64,000 nucleotides of DNA from Chytridium lagenaria (GCA_025449115.1 JAHLKC010000020.1:310001-374000); one strand, 5' to 3'; shown: positions 46,165 to 58,282, counted from the stretch's first letter. Notes: generated by a model from the sequence alone, not told the origin. Translations and numbers: made by a program.

Positions 46165-47662
46165 GGTCCCATTCGACTTCCCCCTAATCCCGACAACAAC
46201 GACGCCAACGACAACGGCAATGAAGCCGTCGCCACCGTAACGCAATACATTGTCGTGGTGGAAAACACCCAAGTCCCATCGAAACCTTCACAACATCTCG
46301 TCGCGTACAATCCAACGGGATATGGGTTCAACCCAAATGAGGTGGTTTTAAGGGAGAGACAGATTCCTGCTGAGAAGGGCGGATTGACGAGGACAAACTT
46401 GCCGTCTCTCATCTCACCCGAGCCCGTTGTATGGTCCACAAAACACCTCCTCAAACACAAACCGCGAAAACAACCGAATCTGCCTTCTACGCCGTGACCC
46501 TTCCCATCATCTTTGTCACCGCCACCGTCATCCTCTGCTTTTCATTCTGTCTCTGCTCTGTTGCACGACACCGGTTGCATGCGCCTACCCAACTTCACGC
46601 GAATCCAAACGCTGATACCGAAAAGGAGAAAAAGAAGAACATTACGTGGACTACCCCATCCGTGAAAACGTCATCCATCGGCGCATCCCCTACTAGGGTG
46701 ACGGCAGGGAAAGAATCGGTTAAACCGGCAACTAAAATTAGCATTGTGACGGATCTAAAGGAGGAGGAGAGAAAATACGGGTTGCAGTCTCCCGGTGGCA
46801 AAAAAGTACCCAAGCGATCATCGAGTATCGGAAACCCGTATTCTCCCCGGCGACAGACTTTGACAGCAGTGCAGTTGGCGTTGACGGATTCGCAAAAGCA
46901 TAAGGGAAAAAAGAGCGGGTTGCTTGGAATGATTACAGCAGGGCTGGGACCGCAACGCCAATCGAGTATAAAGAACATTTCGTCACCAACGCAGGTTTAT
47001 AAAGGCGATCAAATGATTGTAAACTCCACGGGTCAGATCGTATCGCAGGAGCAGGGCAAGCAGTCAGGATTGACTATTTCTACGACAAAGGAAGATGAAG
47101 TTGAAGATGGGAGGTCGTCGACAACCTCCACCTCATCCTCCATCTCAACTGTATCAAGCGGTGCACCCGAAACAGAGTTCCGATACGATTGCATAGTTCC
47201 GTGGATTCCTCAACGTTTCGACGAGCTCGCGCTAGCGCCTGGCGACAGCGTCATTGTTTACAAAGTCTACGAAGACGGTGGTGTGACGGCAAACACGAGG
47301 CTTCGAATGAAGAAGGCGTGTTCCCCATGGCGTGTCTTCGAGGTCGAACGTGGAGTTTCTTTGGTGTCGCTGATGTTGATGTGGAGGAGGATGAGATGAC
47401 TATTGCTGGGGTGAAGGACGTTGATGAGCCAGTGGATCTTTCTACGGAGGAATTGGGAGAGACGTACGCGATAAAGCCGAATCAAAGTGGAGATGCGGTT
47501 GTGGAGGGTGGACCTTCGGGACAGTTATCCGAGGCTAGGCTGGAGATGATCAAGAATGAGGGGGTTGAATCGGGCCACCTCCAGTCCCATCAAAGTCGTC
47601 AGCAACTTGATTTTTATTCCCTCAACGTAGCCCCTTTTTGTACGCTTTACATGCATAAATAA
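46165..47662 (+). CDS. single-pass membrane protein with C-terminal SH3 domain
   Basis: An outer segment (about 46165-46440, containing ATVTQYIVVVENTQVPSKPS and YNPTGYGFNPNEVV) is followed, after a frame change near 46440, by one membrane helix AVTLPIIFVTATVILCFSFC (46490-46550). A long basic Ser/Lys-rich cytosolic region follows (NPYSPRRQTL, KHKGKKSGLLGM). The SH3 domain is at 47170-47340: RYDCIVPWIPQRFDELALAP, GDSVIVYKVYEDGWCDGKHE and EEGVFPMACL, with one frame change near 47275. The order of outer domain, helix and SH3 is like fungal cell-surface adaptors (for example the Fus1 layout), which link the membrane to actin or signalling partners. The last 90 residues are acidic. The start is unresolved. 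Confidence 0.75.
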
Positions 47663-47976
47663 TTACAATGTCCTTTTTGTTTTGGTCCGTCATGTATTCT
47701 GTATCATGAAGTGTGATGCTGGTGTTTCTTCATCAGCGTTATTATGACAAAAGTACCGTCGAACAGTCAAATTGCCTTGTCCAAGGCAACTACGGTCAAC
47801 GCCATCTTCCAAGCTCCTTCGCCCTCCATCACCAGCTTCCATCGCTGTCTTTCGCCCTTACGCAATGTCCAAACACGGCCTCATCTGGATCCGTCAGTCT
47901 GCACAATTCTCGGACAAGTTCAGGCTCTTTTTTTTTTTTTTTGAGAATTGTCATCACCACCAACACCACCGTCGTC
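47663..47976. other. promoter/5' leader of IMP4
   Basis: Open frames run through here, but none has recognisable content. A 14-15 T run at about 47928-47942 precedes the start codon at 47977. Confidence 0.45.
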
Positions 47977-49478
47977 ATGATCAGAAGAGAGAGCCGCAAA
48001 CGGAGAGAATACCTCTACAGAAAGTCACTTGAAGTCAAGGACAGGCAGATCTATGAGCGGAAGCAGCAGTTGAAGGACGCCATCACAGGTAACAAGTCAC
48101 CAGTCGGAGTTCCTTCAACCAGGGCTCCCAATTCACTCCATTCGTCGTTACAGCCGTTTGTTTTTCTCCTATTGCAAACACTCATTCATGTCTATATTCT
48201 AACCATCGACCTCGGTTATCAAAGAAAACAAGCATCTGTCGGCAGATTTGCGAAAAGACGTTGATGGGTTGCGGAAGGAGCTTTTTTTGGATGAAGGCCA
48301 AACAGGTAAGAACTTCAAAACTTACGAAAACTCTCGTTAACGCAAAAATATAGCCCCAACCACCCACATTGACGATGAATATGCGATGGCTGGTACAGTT
48401 GATCCCAAAGTGCTTATTACGACATCAAGAGATCCGTCGAGTCGGCTATTGCAGTTTTCAAAGGTGAGATTTCTCCTATTTGGTTGACGTCGAAAGGAAA
48501 CGTGTATCAAAAATAAGTATTAACGGGATCGTTGATTTATAGGAAATGAGATTAGTTTTACCAAACGCTCAACGGATTAACCGTGGTGGTTACGTCGTCA
48601 AAGAAATCTGTGACGCTTGTCGAGCGAATGAGGTGACGGATTTGGTGATTTTGCACGAGCATAGAGGAAAGCCGGACGGTCTCGTTATTTCTCATTTCCC
48701 ACACGGCCGACCTCCTATTTCTCCTTACATAACGTGGTTTTGCGACATGATATCCCTGATCGAGGAACTGTGAGCGAGCAATACCCGCATCTAATATTCA
48801 ACGGTTTTGGGACAAAGTTGGGGAGCAGAGTGAGTTTCCCTTTTGACTTAATGCATTTGAAATTATGGTGTTTTTAATTATGTGGGTTCGATAGGTACAA
48901 AACATCTTAAAATACTTGTTCCCGGTTCCAAAAGAGGACAGTAAGAGAGTTATGACATTCGCACAGGAGAATGACTTTATCTCGTTCAGGTATAAGAAAG
49001 AGACCTCATCTCATTTTCGTTTTTATTAGCTGTAACTTGTACTAAAATCAGCCTTCTCTTTTCAGACATCATGTTTATGTGCAGAACGGCAAAGAGGTGG
49101 AACTGATGGAAGTTGGACCTCGGTTTGAAATGCGACGTAAGTGTTTTTTCCTTATTCTTTACGTAGTAGGTAAAAAGGATTTCTTACAATGTGGTTATGG
49201 CAGCATATGAAATCAAGCTTGGGACAGTTGACATTTCGACAACGGCGGATACGGAATGGGTGCACAGGCCTTATTCGAATGCGGCAAAGAAGGACGAACA
49301 AATTTATAATATAATACGTATTCTTTCACTCCTTTTTTTTCAACGTTTGCTACCTTTTATACCCCAAAACCCCTCTTTGACGGAAAAGATCTTTGAAAAG
49401 CACACCGAAAAGCCTCTGACCCTTTGTTGTCCAGAGTACCTCTGGAGAAATGCGAAAGAGACTTCTTGGAGGTATTGA
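47977..49478 (+). CDS. IMP4: U3 snoRNP protein IMP4 (Brix domain)
   Basis: Nucleolar protein that joins the U3 snoRNA to pre-rRNA for 18S processing. ATG 47977 gives [16 protein letters not shown], the family N-terminus. Exons: 47977-48088, 48225-48305, 48354-48463, 48543-48829, from 48895 to about 48989, then two or three short ones. Brix-domain landmarks: [135 protein letters not shown]. One C is missing in GGCCGACC at about 48706, where the family has GPTSYF; without that base the frame ends early. The stop at 49478 depends on a last small exon; otherwise the protein ends near 49320. Confidence 0.95.
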
Positions 49479-50062
49479 GAGGCTTGTTGGGGTTGTCCAT
49501 CGAGTTTGCTGGTCAGACCCCATTTGATATCTAAAGGTGTGTCGGGGAGTAAGAATGTTGTCCCCGATCCCTGCTATTAATACACGTACATCTTCAACGT
49601 TGGTTCATTTTGACGAGTTAAGATAAGAAAGAAGTCGATTCCAACGAGATTGTAATGTATTTTTACGTGTTATTTATACACGTTAAAATTCAGCATTGGG
49701 TTTAAGTACATGTAGCGATGAAATGGAGAACCGTCATAATAGCACTAGGCTCTGCAAACAAGAACGTTCAAAGGCCACGCCTTTGGCTCCCCTTTCGATG
49801 ATCCGCGCGCGTGCACTTACAAGTGTGTGGTATGCTTTAGACGGCAAAGACTGCTCTCTAGCGGTGACGGGTTCCGTCCTCTTATCTCTTCCTGGCGTTG
49901 GAACGGCCGTTGATGTCGCTTCGGTGTACGGTGGTAAGATCTGGTGAAAGTGGAAATTTGTTGTTGTTACACCCTAATAGCTTGCTCACAAACGACTGTG
50001 GAGTAGAGTTGAGGCCTCTCGATGATCCACCGAGAACAGAAGGTATGTACATGCATACATCG
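49479..50062. other. intergenic, nothing recognised
   Basis: Separates IMP4 from the long coiled-coil gene on the same strand. An open frame at 49696-49947 shows no domain. Confidence 0.4.
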
Positions 50063-53000
50063 ATGATGGATGGTACTTCCGTAAGTGATTCTGCTAACGT
50101 CCTTTCCCAACTCTTGCTGCGCGGATAGCTTGCCGCTGCGAAGCGGAAGCTCAAGAAGTTTCAGGAGACGAGAAATGCCTCATCTACACCACACAACTTG
50201 ACGCCTGAGGGCGGATCTCCAGTCATCACACCCGAATCTTCCTCGGTTGCTTTGGAAGGGATTCCAGGCACATCCTCATCACCAAATATCCATATTCAAA
50301 TGGGAGGCAGTTTTCTAGTCTCGACGATCAAAACGACACCTTTCGCACATCCCTCGAGGCATCGGCCTCATTCCGATCGGAGAGTATGCTTTCAAACAGG
50401 TGATTGTATCTTCATATACATATTGTAAAGACTTCTATGCCTGTTCATGGGCTTATTCTTATTTTTGCTTTCTTTCTTTCTCCTTTTTCATTAAAACAAA
50501 CAGAGCTCATTCGCCTTCGTCCCCGCAATCTCTACGTATTACTACCGCAACAAAACTACCCGTAGGTATCTTTCGTGAGAAAACCTATTATTATTTTCAG
50601 ACACTCCGTCGACAGAGTCCAACGAAGACTTCTCCAACGCGAGTCAGCCCTACAAACAGACACGTGAGGCGTCTCAGTGCGTCGATGACGGTAAGTAATC
50701 ATCGGGGAAAAAAAATCTAACATTATCTAAAGAACGATCAAGGAGACGAAGCTCTGTCCATAGACGACTTACGGAGCCATTCAAGTTTTTTAAAAGCCAA
50801 CGTCAATGCCCTCATCGCCGAAAATGATGCCTTAATGCAAGAAAAGAGAGCTTGGCAGATAATCTGGCCACGATGGAGGCGGCACGGGATAAGGATAAAG
50901 CGGATCTTCATGAAGCTCGACAGTCGTCTGAGCATGCAACCGAGAAGTCTAACGCTCAACTCAAAATCATCGATGAACTTACTCTCAAGGTCAGTAAGCT
51001 CGAGAATCAGTTATCGACCTCTCGTCTTCACTTCATGATAAGGAAGAGCATATTCGTCATCTCACGGTGAATGAGAATGACGACCAAAAGTTCCAAAGCC
51101 TTCAAGCTGAGTTTCAAGAAGTATCAGAGCAAAAGCTACAAGTTGAAAAGACTCTCTTGGCTAAAGAGTCAGCTTTGGTAGATTTTGAAAAGCGGTTTGA
51201 GGAGATGTCGCAGGAGCTTCAAGCAAAGATACAATCCCTTCAAACTGAGTTTCAAGACGTGTCAGAACAAAAGCTGCAAATGGAAAAGGCGCTCTCGGCT
51301 AAAGAGTCCGCTTTGGTAGACCTGGAAACGAAAGTTGCGGAAATTTCGCTGAACTCTCATGCACAAATCCAAAGCCTTCAAGCTGAGTTGAACGACGTGT
51401 CAGAGCAAAAGCTACAAGTACAAAAGGCTCTTTCGGCTAAAGAGTCAGCTCTGGGGGATCCCGAAACGCGGGTCGCGGAAATTTCGGAGGATCTCAATGC
51501 AAAAATTGAAAGTCTTGAAGCTGATCTCAATGATATGTCGCAGCAAAAGCTACAAGTTGAAAAGGAACTATTGGTCAAAGAATCTGCTTTAGGGGTTCTT
51601 GAATCCCGGGTAGAGGAGGTGTCCCAGGAGCTTTTGGGTTGGAAGGAAAAAGCTGATACCTTTTCTCGTGAAAAATGTTGTGCTGAGGAAGACGCTACTA
51701 AATTAAGGACGAAAATTGGTGATCTTGAGGATGGTCTTGCGGTGATGACAAGAGAGGTATGCATCACTTGCATAAACATCCAGCAAAATACTAATGCCGT
51801 TTCATTTTAGCGTGACACTGTCAAGGGACGTCTTGAAGAGCTCGAAATTCTTTACAACGCTTCTTTGACCCAGGCCGGTGCGAAAGCGACGATGGAAGAA
51901 GAGCTGGTAGCTTCTCGAGCTGAAGTCAGTGCCTTAAAATCTCTCCTTGCCGAGGCCGAATCCCGATATGAAGATCTGTTCGATGTTGGAGAGAAGCATA
52001 CTGTTGATTTGGAGAGTCGGCTCAATGATGCCGAGAGTGAGGGGAAACGTCTTGAAGAAGCTCTCGCTGCTGCCTCTGGACGAAATCGTCAACTGGAGGA
52101 GGAGATTTCAACTACGTCGAACCACGTACAAGAGCTTTCGAATCACGTGGATTCCCTGCAAGCCCAAATTGATAAGATGAGAGAGGTGGGAGCAGCACTA
52201 TTGACGGCGAAAACCCAGCTGGAAGAGGAAAATGATGATTTGTTGGATCAGATGGCTGTTCTTAAAGAGGCTGGGTTGGCCGCTGATGCCGTTCGTACAG
52301 AATTGGAAGCCCAGCTTAAGTCTTGTGAGGGAGCTGTGGAGGAAGCGAAGGAGACAGCGAATGGTCTGCATCAACAACTTCAAAGACAACAGGAAGTAGT
52401 AAGAGAAGCTGAGGAAGAGCATAAGCGCCAGATTGCTCAGATCAGCGCCGATATCGCGACGACATTCAGCGATAAAGTTACCGTAGTGGAATTGGAGCGT
52501 GACGATATCCAGAGACGGTTTGAAGAGCTCGAAACTCTTTACAACACTTCGTTGTCGCGGGCCGGAGAGCAGGCCCAACTGGAAGAAGCGTTGGAGGCTT
52601 CTCGGGTTGAAGTAAATACCCTGAAATCACTCCTTGCTGAATCCGAAGCCCGATATGAAGGTCTTTTTGATGCCGGAGAGAAACATACTATTGATTTGGA
52701 GAGTCGGCTCAATGCTCCGAAAGTGAGCGGCAACATCTTGATGAAGCTCTCGCTACCGCCTTGGGACGGAATCGTCAACTTGAAGAGGATTTCGCAACTA
52801 CGTCGAACCATGTGCAAGAGCTTTCGAACCATGTTGATTCCCTGCAAGCCCAAATCGATAAGATGAGAGAGGCCGGAGCAGTACTTTTGACGGCGAAAAC
52901 CAGCTGGAGGAGGAAAATGACGATTTATTGGATCAGATGGCCGTTCTTAAAGAGGCTGGAGTGGGCTGCTGATGCCGTCCGTGGCGAGATGGAAACTCAG

Positions 53001-56000
53001 CTTAGGTCTTGTGAGAAAGCCGTGGAGGAAGCAAAGGAGACCGCAAATGGTCTGCATCGACAACTTAAAAGTCAACAAGAGTCGATTCAAGCAACCGAGG
53101 AGGAGCATAACCGTCAAATTGCTCAGATCAGAGCCGACATTGAGACGACATTCAGCGACAAAGTTGCGGTGGTGGAATCTGAGCGTGATGAGATCAAGAG
53201 ACGGTTGAAGAACTTGATATTCTCTACAACGCTTCGTTAACTCGGGCTAGCGCTCAAGCTCATATTGAAGAAGAGCTGGAGGCTTCTCGAATTGAAGTCA
53301 TTACCTTGAATTCACGTCTTTCAGAAGCCGAAAGTCGGTATGAAGAGCTTTTTCGATGCTGGAGAGAAGCATACATTGACTTAGAGAGTCGGCTTAACGC
53401 GGGAGAGTGAAAGGCAGCTTCTTGATGACGCTCTCGCTGCCGCCTCGAGACGAAATCAACAGCTTGAGGAGGAAATTGCAAACATATCGAGCCATGTGCA
53501 ATCCGCTGAACACGCGAGAAGGGATGCAGAGTCGAATTTGGGAGGAAGTCTACCGTCAGGTTGACGATAAAGATCAGCAGCTTGCTCAGCAGTCTGCCAA
53601 CCTTGCTGAGACGACTGCCACCCTACGGCAAATGGAACGAGAATTGGATGACCTTCGGAATTCGGCTATGAATGATGAATATGATCGCAAAATATGATTG
53701 ATCAGTACGAGGATCTTGTGGAGAGAAAATCAGGAGCTGGAGAGGGAGAAGGAGGAGCTTTTGCTAAGCTTGCGCATGCTTTGAGTGATTACGTCGTTGG
53801 AGACGGCATTGGATAAAGACCGAGCGGATCTTCATGAGGTTCGCAAGTCGTTGGAAAGGCAACCGAGAAGTCCAATGCTCAACTTAAGATGATCGACGAA
53901 CTCACTCTAAAGTCAGTAAGCTCGAGAATCAATTATCAGATGTCTCTTCCTCTCTCCGTGACAAAGAAGAGCATATTCGTCATCTCACGTTGAATGCGAA
54001 TGACGACGATGCAAGGATCCGGAACCTTCAAGCTGACCTTGAAGACGTGCTGAACCAAAATCAACAAATGGAAAAGGTTCTTTCGTCGAGAGAAGACGCC
54101 TTAAATGATATTGAAACGCGGGTCACGGAAATGTCACAGGAGCTTTCTTATCTGAGGAATCAAGCGGATACACTTTCTCGGAAAAGAAGTATGTTGAGGA
54201 AGACGCTACTGAACTCAGGGCGAAGATTCGTGATCTTCAGGATGCTCAGGAAGCGATGACGAGAGATCTTTGCAACCAAGTTGAACAAACGGATACGCTT
54301 TCTCGTGAGAAAACATACGCTGAGGAAGACGCTCATCAGTTGAGGATGAAGATTCGCGATCTTCAGGACCGTCTCAGTATTCTGACGAGAGAGGTGTGTA
54401 ATCACTTACAGCGACAAAGAAACGCCGAAATTTTAATTCTAATACCGTTTTCTTTTTTTTTGACTTTACTCATTGAAGAACAAGGAATTGGAACTACGAT
54501 TATCTGCAGCGCATGTCGAAGATGTAAAGATCCAAAATCTTCAGGCTGACCTTGAAGACATGTCGGAGCAAAAGCAGCAAGTTGAAAAGGTTCTTTCGTC
54601 GAGAGAGTCGGCTTTGATGATATTGAAATGCGGGTCACGGAAATGTCGCAGGAGCTTTCGCATTTGAGAGATCACGCGCACACGCTTCTCGTGAAAAGAA
54701 GTATGTTGAAGAAGACGCTACTCAGCTGAGGCGAAGATTCGTGATCTGCAAGATGCTATCGAAGCGATGACAAGAGAGGTATGTATCTAAGTTGCATTGG
54801 AATAGAACAGTTTTCGAACATCTAACTTTATTTCAGAAGCAGAAGCAGGAGAAAAGTGGTATCTCCTTTATCTCCTTCAAAGCCTAGTTCTCTTCAAAGA
54901 GAGATTGATCTTCTTAAGAAAGAAATTGAGCTAAAAAAGGAGGAAATCGAATCCATCCATCAAGATTACAAGCAAGTTCTTTCTGTAGCTGAAGAGAAAG
55001 TGAGGACGTACGCGAAGCTTAGCGACTCGAGCCTTCAGTCAATGGAGCTTTACAGGGACGAGCTCGCGAAGAAGAAGGAGAAGCTAGAGGAAGTGCAAAA
55101 GGAGCACCAGAAGCTTCAGCTACAAATTGCAAGGAGTATGCCGATCACAAATACTCCAGATGCAAGGTAATTTTTTGCGCTATTCCAAAGAAACTTGGTT
55201 TTAACTATGAATACTCACGCGTTTCACGTAGTATGGCCGACATTTCATCCATGGCCGACGCTCTTCATCGTGCAGGAAAAACTTCAAAGACCATCGACGA
55301 GTTGGTTCAGTCTGCTTCAAATAAGAAAGAGACGACGCCAAATTTCTGCTGCGGCCACGTCGTTTGCCATAAACGCTGCACCATCAAAGATCCCCCTTCG
55401 GAACCCGAACCTCAACCATCAAATGGTCAACCAGGTGAGCCAAAAAAACAGTAATTTGATTCTAATTTTTCAAAAGTCGGCGGCGACTACAGCCTGACGT
55501 TCGGAATACGTTGAGCTTGTTACTAAGGCTGCCCTTGTGGACAATTACACTCAACAAGTCAATACCGCCCATACCCTGCTTGATGAGCATCTTCGGGAAA
55601 TTCAAGTCTCAAGATGCCATAGAAGCGCTCTCTAGCCAAATGGCGGAGAAAGCTCATTCTGCCGAGACGTCATCTGCTTCCGTATGCTTCAGAGGCAGGT
55701 TGAGGAGCTCAAGAAAGTGTGGTCGCACGAGTTGGCTGCGAATATGATTTTGAGAAACCTCATTGCTAAAACACAAGCGGAGAACTTGGCTGCAGAAAAG
55801 TCTTCTCGGCAGCAGCAAATCCTTTTGCGGGAGGAATACGACGAGTTGGCAGGGATCTTGGAGGATACACATCGTGAGGCGGCTACTCTACGCGAGGAGG
55901 TTATCGCGAAAGATGTTGCGAGGGAGAAGGCTTTTGATCGAGATATCACGGCTCAAGGCATCCTTCCAGGACAAGATTTCATCTAGCTCAGACACTGTCG

Positions 56001-57277
56001 ACGATCTTACTAGGCGATTACAAGATTCGGAACGGACTCGCGAAAGCCTTCGACGACAGTGTAGTGCCTTGAAGGAAGATCTTCGGCGATCGCAAAATGA
56101 CCTTGAGCAGGCAAGGCACACGCTATCGTCTTTACCAAATGATAGGCTTGAGAGAGCTGTATCAAGCAAGATTCAACAGCTTGAGTCACGGATTAATTCG
56201 AGGGAGTCGGAGCTTCAACAGAAGGACTCTTTAATCCGAAATCTTGAGGTCCGACTGCAGGAGCTTTTCCAGTCGAATGGGGATATTCTGGAAGAAGGGA
56301 GGCAGCGCGAAAACGTTTTGAAGAAGGAAGCACAGGCTCGAATGAGTGAAGTGAAGGAATTATCTGAACGCTTGGCGGTTTTGGATGAGGTACGTTTCTT
56401 TTTCTTTTTTCTTTTTTTTCTCTCTTGTTTGAATCTGACCCTCGTTTTAATTAATGGCTAAATAGGGCAAGCGCGTCATTGAGTCTCACTACGCTCACGA
56501 AAGGGAAATGTCGACGTCTTAGCTTGAAGTTGGAAGATTTGAAGCGAAGGCTCGCGCAGACGATGCTGTGAACACGGCATTGCGGCCTGCAACGCGCTCA
56601 ACGAGTTATGAGGATCGCCTTCGTGAAGAGATTCAACAACTTCGACGGGAGCTGAGCCGTGCAAGGCATTCCACTTCAGAGATTGTGGCGGTTGTTCGCG
56701 AAACGCTGAATCAGACTATTGGACATGGGGATGGGACTAGTCTAAGTAGCCCTAATAGGCCACCTAGATTTGATATCAGCCGGTATGCTTTTCATATCTT
56801 ACTTTTTTTTTTTTCTTTGTTTTTGGTTCTGTTTCTCTTCTACCTCATATAATTATAACTTATCCATATATATTATAAGGTTGAGAGAGCAGATGGGCTC
56901 TTTGATTTCCGAGGTCATATACCTAAGAGCATTGGTAATCGACTTCTTCTCTGGAGAGCAGACCTCAAGTATCAAAAGTTTTACCTCTCCCTCAAAGTCG
57001 AAGACCTACTTACAAGTCAAAAGTCAACACTCACTTTTATACAAGAGATTGGCATCAACCTCCCCTCAACGGAACCCACCTTCACACCCTCCGCCACCAC
57101 TAAGCTAAAGAAATGTGCGAACGCGATTATCGCCGTGTATAGGATGATGGTGCTGGCGAGGAATGGCAGGATGTGTTGGAGGAGAATGGGAAGGAGCATT
57201 TTGCAGAGTTGGAGAGTAATAGCGATTATTGGGGGACGGATGGAGAAGTGTTCGGCGAGGAAGACGTGGTCGGGTGA
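50063..57277 (+). CDS. pericentrin/AKAP-like coiled-coil protein with PACT domain
   Basis: Predicted centrosome or spindle-pole scaffold. Tiny exon 1 (50063-50080, MMDGTS) joins at 50129 to LAAAKRKLKKFQETRN. This resembles the K-L/V-E-A-G-x-x-KLAxFRQRK start of AKAP9 and pericentrin. A Ser-rich part to about 50700 is followed by nearly 6 kb of heptad-rich coiled coil (NALIAENDALMQEKRAW onward), with several nested repeats. The C-terminus (56880-57200) is a PACT-type domain: LREQMGSLISEVIYL, GNRLLLWRADLKYQKFYLSL, LTFIQEIGINLP, then LKKCANAIIAVYRMMVLAR. An acidic tail ends at 57277. About 2,000 codons. More than twelve one-base frame changes interrupt it, many within repeats. Family knowledge: PACT domains anchor proteins to centrioles and spindle poles and recruit calmodulin and gamma-tubulin complexes. 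A Golgi golgin is the main alternative for the N-terminal part. Confidence 0.82.
51085..51650 (+). repeat. four 138-bp coding repeats (46 residues)
   Basis: The string TCAGA(G/A)CAAAAGCT or its variant begins at 51124, 51262, 51400 and 51538, exactly 138 bases apart. The units encode QSLQxEFQDVSEQKLQ followed by EKALSAKESALVD inside the coiled-coil gene. Confidence 0.9.
51830..53700 (+). repeat. three ~687-bp coding repeats (229 residues)
   Basis: The marker TTGGAGAGTCGG (or TTAGAGAGTCGG) occurs at 52009, 52696 and 53381, i.e. 687 and 685 bases apart. The whole context recurs: ALKSLLAEAESRYEDLFD, GEKHTVDLESRLN, VQELSNHVDSLQAQIDKMRE. The third copy is the most degraded. Confidence 0.88.
54035..54780 (+). 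repeat. two ~512-bp coding repeats
   Basis: GACCTTGAAGAC begins copies at 54035 and 54547. Both continue with GTTGAAAAG/ATGGAAAAG, GTTCTTTCGTCGAGAGA and the TEMSQELS coding motif. Confidence 0.7.
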
Positions 57278-58084
57278 GAGACGCATGTAAGAGGGGAAAC
57301 GAGTGGGGAGATGAATGAGGGAATGGCATGTCGCTTTTTTTTTATAGAGCGCGGCGGTTATGATGGAGCCAGCTATAGCGAATAAATACTTGATACCCCA
57401 TCCATCTCCATGAGCGAGTGATTTTTAACCTACTGTACTCGCTACAACTACTATATAAACTAATAAATTTATTCCCCACCCTGTCCAACAGTCACAGTCG
57501 TATGCACGATGATCCTTTCACTTATTTAATCATTGGCATGTCCCTCTCAGCCACCATCTTTGCCACCATCAGTTCTTCTCCGCGGTGCTCAAAGTATAGC
57601 TCCTCCTTCATGTCAACCATTTTGTTATGCCCATGGCCATCATAGTTGGAGGAATCAAGCAGCGCTCCGAGAAAGCGGGCGTTGTACATGAAAAGTGCAA
57701 GGAATCACCACGTCCACAGCAGAACAGAATATTTATTCACAGCAAAGACTGCATAAAATAAAGAGTCGACAAGAAAAGAAAAAGCAAAACATACAGTACA
57801 TAAAAAACAAAAACAAAAAAACAATGGACAGAAAGCGCTTTCAAAAAGAGTCCGAAAAGAAAAGGAAAAGGGGAGGTTGAGGAAAATAAAAATAGAAAAA
57901 CGACCGAGGAGAGAAATGAATGTGAACAATAAAATACACGCTGGCGGGATATACAAGGGGAGCCAAAGAAACAAAGTTTGCACACAGCAGTTTCCTAGGA
58001 TGCTGAGTGTCACAAGTGAATGATTTGCCCTCCATGACGAGCTAGCTGCTTGCGGTAAGGTAAGGTGTCTGCGAGTTGGTCCAA
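57278..58084. other. intergenic with one short minus-strand gene candidate
   Basis: 57690-58084 is A-rich on the plus strand, consistent with the 3' UTR of the minus-strand secreted-protein gene and the promoter of the small frame at 57522-57689. No other feature was seen. Confidence 0.4.
57522..57689 (-). CDS. small hydrophilic protein (55 aa), unassigned
   Basis: ATG 57689 to stop 57522, starting MYNARFLGALLDSSNYDGHG and continuing with a charged helix (KMVDMKEELYFEHRGEELMV). The EELYF...EEL pattern is loosely reminiscent of mitochondrial ATPase-inhibitor-type helices, but the glycine-rich inhibitory segment is not evident. I call it only as a plausible small gene. It could also be the last exon of a spliced gene. 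Confidence 0.4.
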   Translation of the reverse strand: MYNARFLGALLDSSNYDGHGHNKMVDMKEELYFEHRGEELMVAKMVAERDMPMIK

Positions 58085-58282
58085 CTAGACTGCTGCGGGA
58101 GCCTTGAGGAAGGCGGCCTCTTCAAGGTTAGGCACAAGGAGGACGGCTTCACCCTTCTTGCCCTTGGGGGAAGGCGAGGGGGAGGGTGCACCAGTGGGGG
58201 AACCGCCGGAAGGAGCTGCCTCGGTAAGCATGGCGGCGAAGATGGCGAGAAGGACGAAAAGGAAGGCAAAGTTGAACTGCAT
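58085..58282 (-). CDS. small secreted protein (65 aa)
   Basis: ATG 58282 gives MQFNFAFLFVLLAIFAAMLT, a clear signal peptide with probable cleavage after TEA. The mature part is about 43 residues: Gly/Pro/Ser-rich (PSGGSPTGAPSPSPSPKG), then LVPNLEEAAFLKAPAAV. There is no intron, no cysteine and no frame break. Upstream on the same strand are a TATA box and a long C/A-rich leader typical of a highly expressed gene. Could be a wall-associated or signalling peptide; function unknown. Confidence 0.75.
   Translation of the reverse strand: MQFNFAFLFVLLAIFAAMLTEAAPSGGSPTGAPSPSPSPKGKKGEAVLLVPNLEEAAFLKAPAAV

Larger units (their letters stand above)
50889..53995 (+). repeat. higher-order duplication, ~2.93-kb period
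   Basis: About 180 bases at 50889-51070 (GCGGATCTTCATGAAG ... CATATTCGTCATCTCACG) recur at about 53815-53995 with the same order and about 85% identity by eye. The smaller repeats therefore sit inside a larger duplicated block. Confidence 0.75.
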
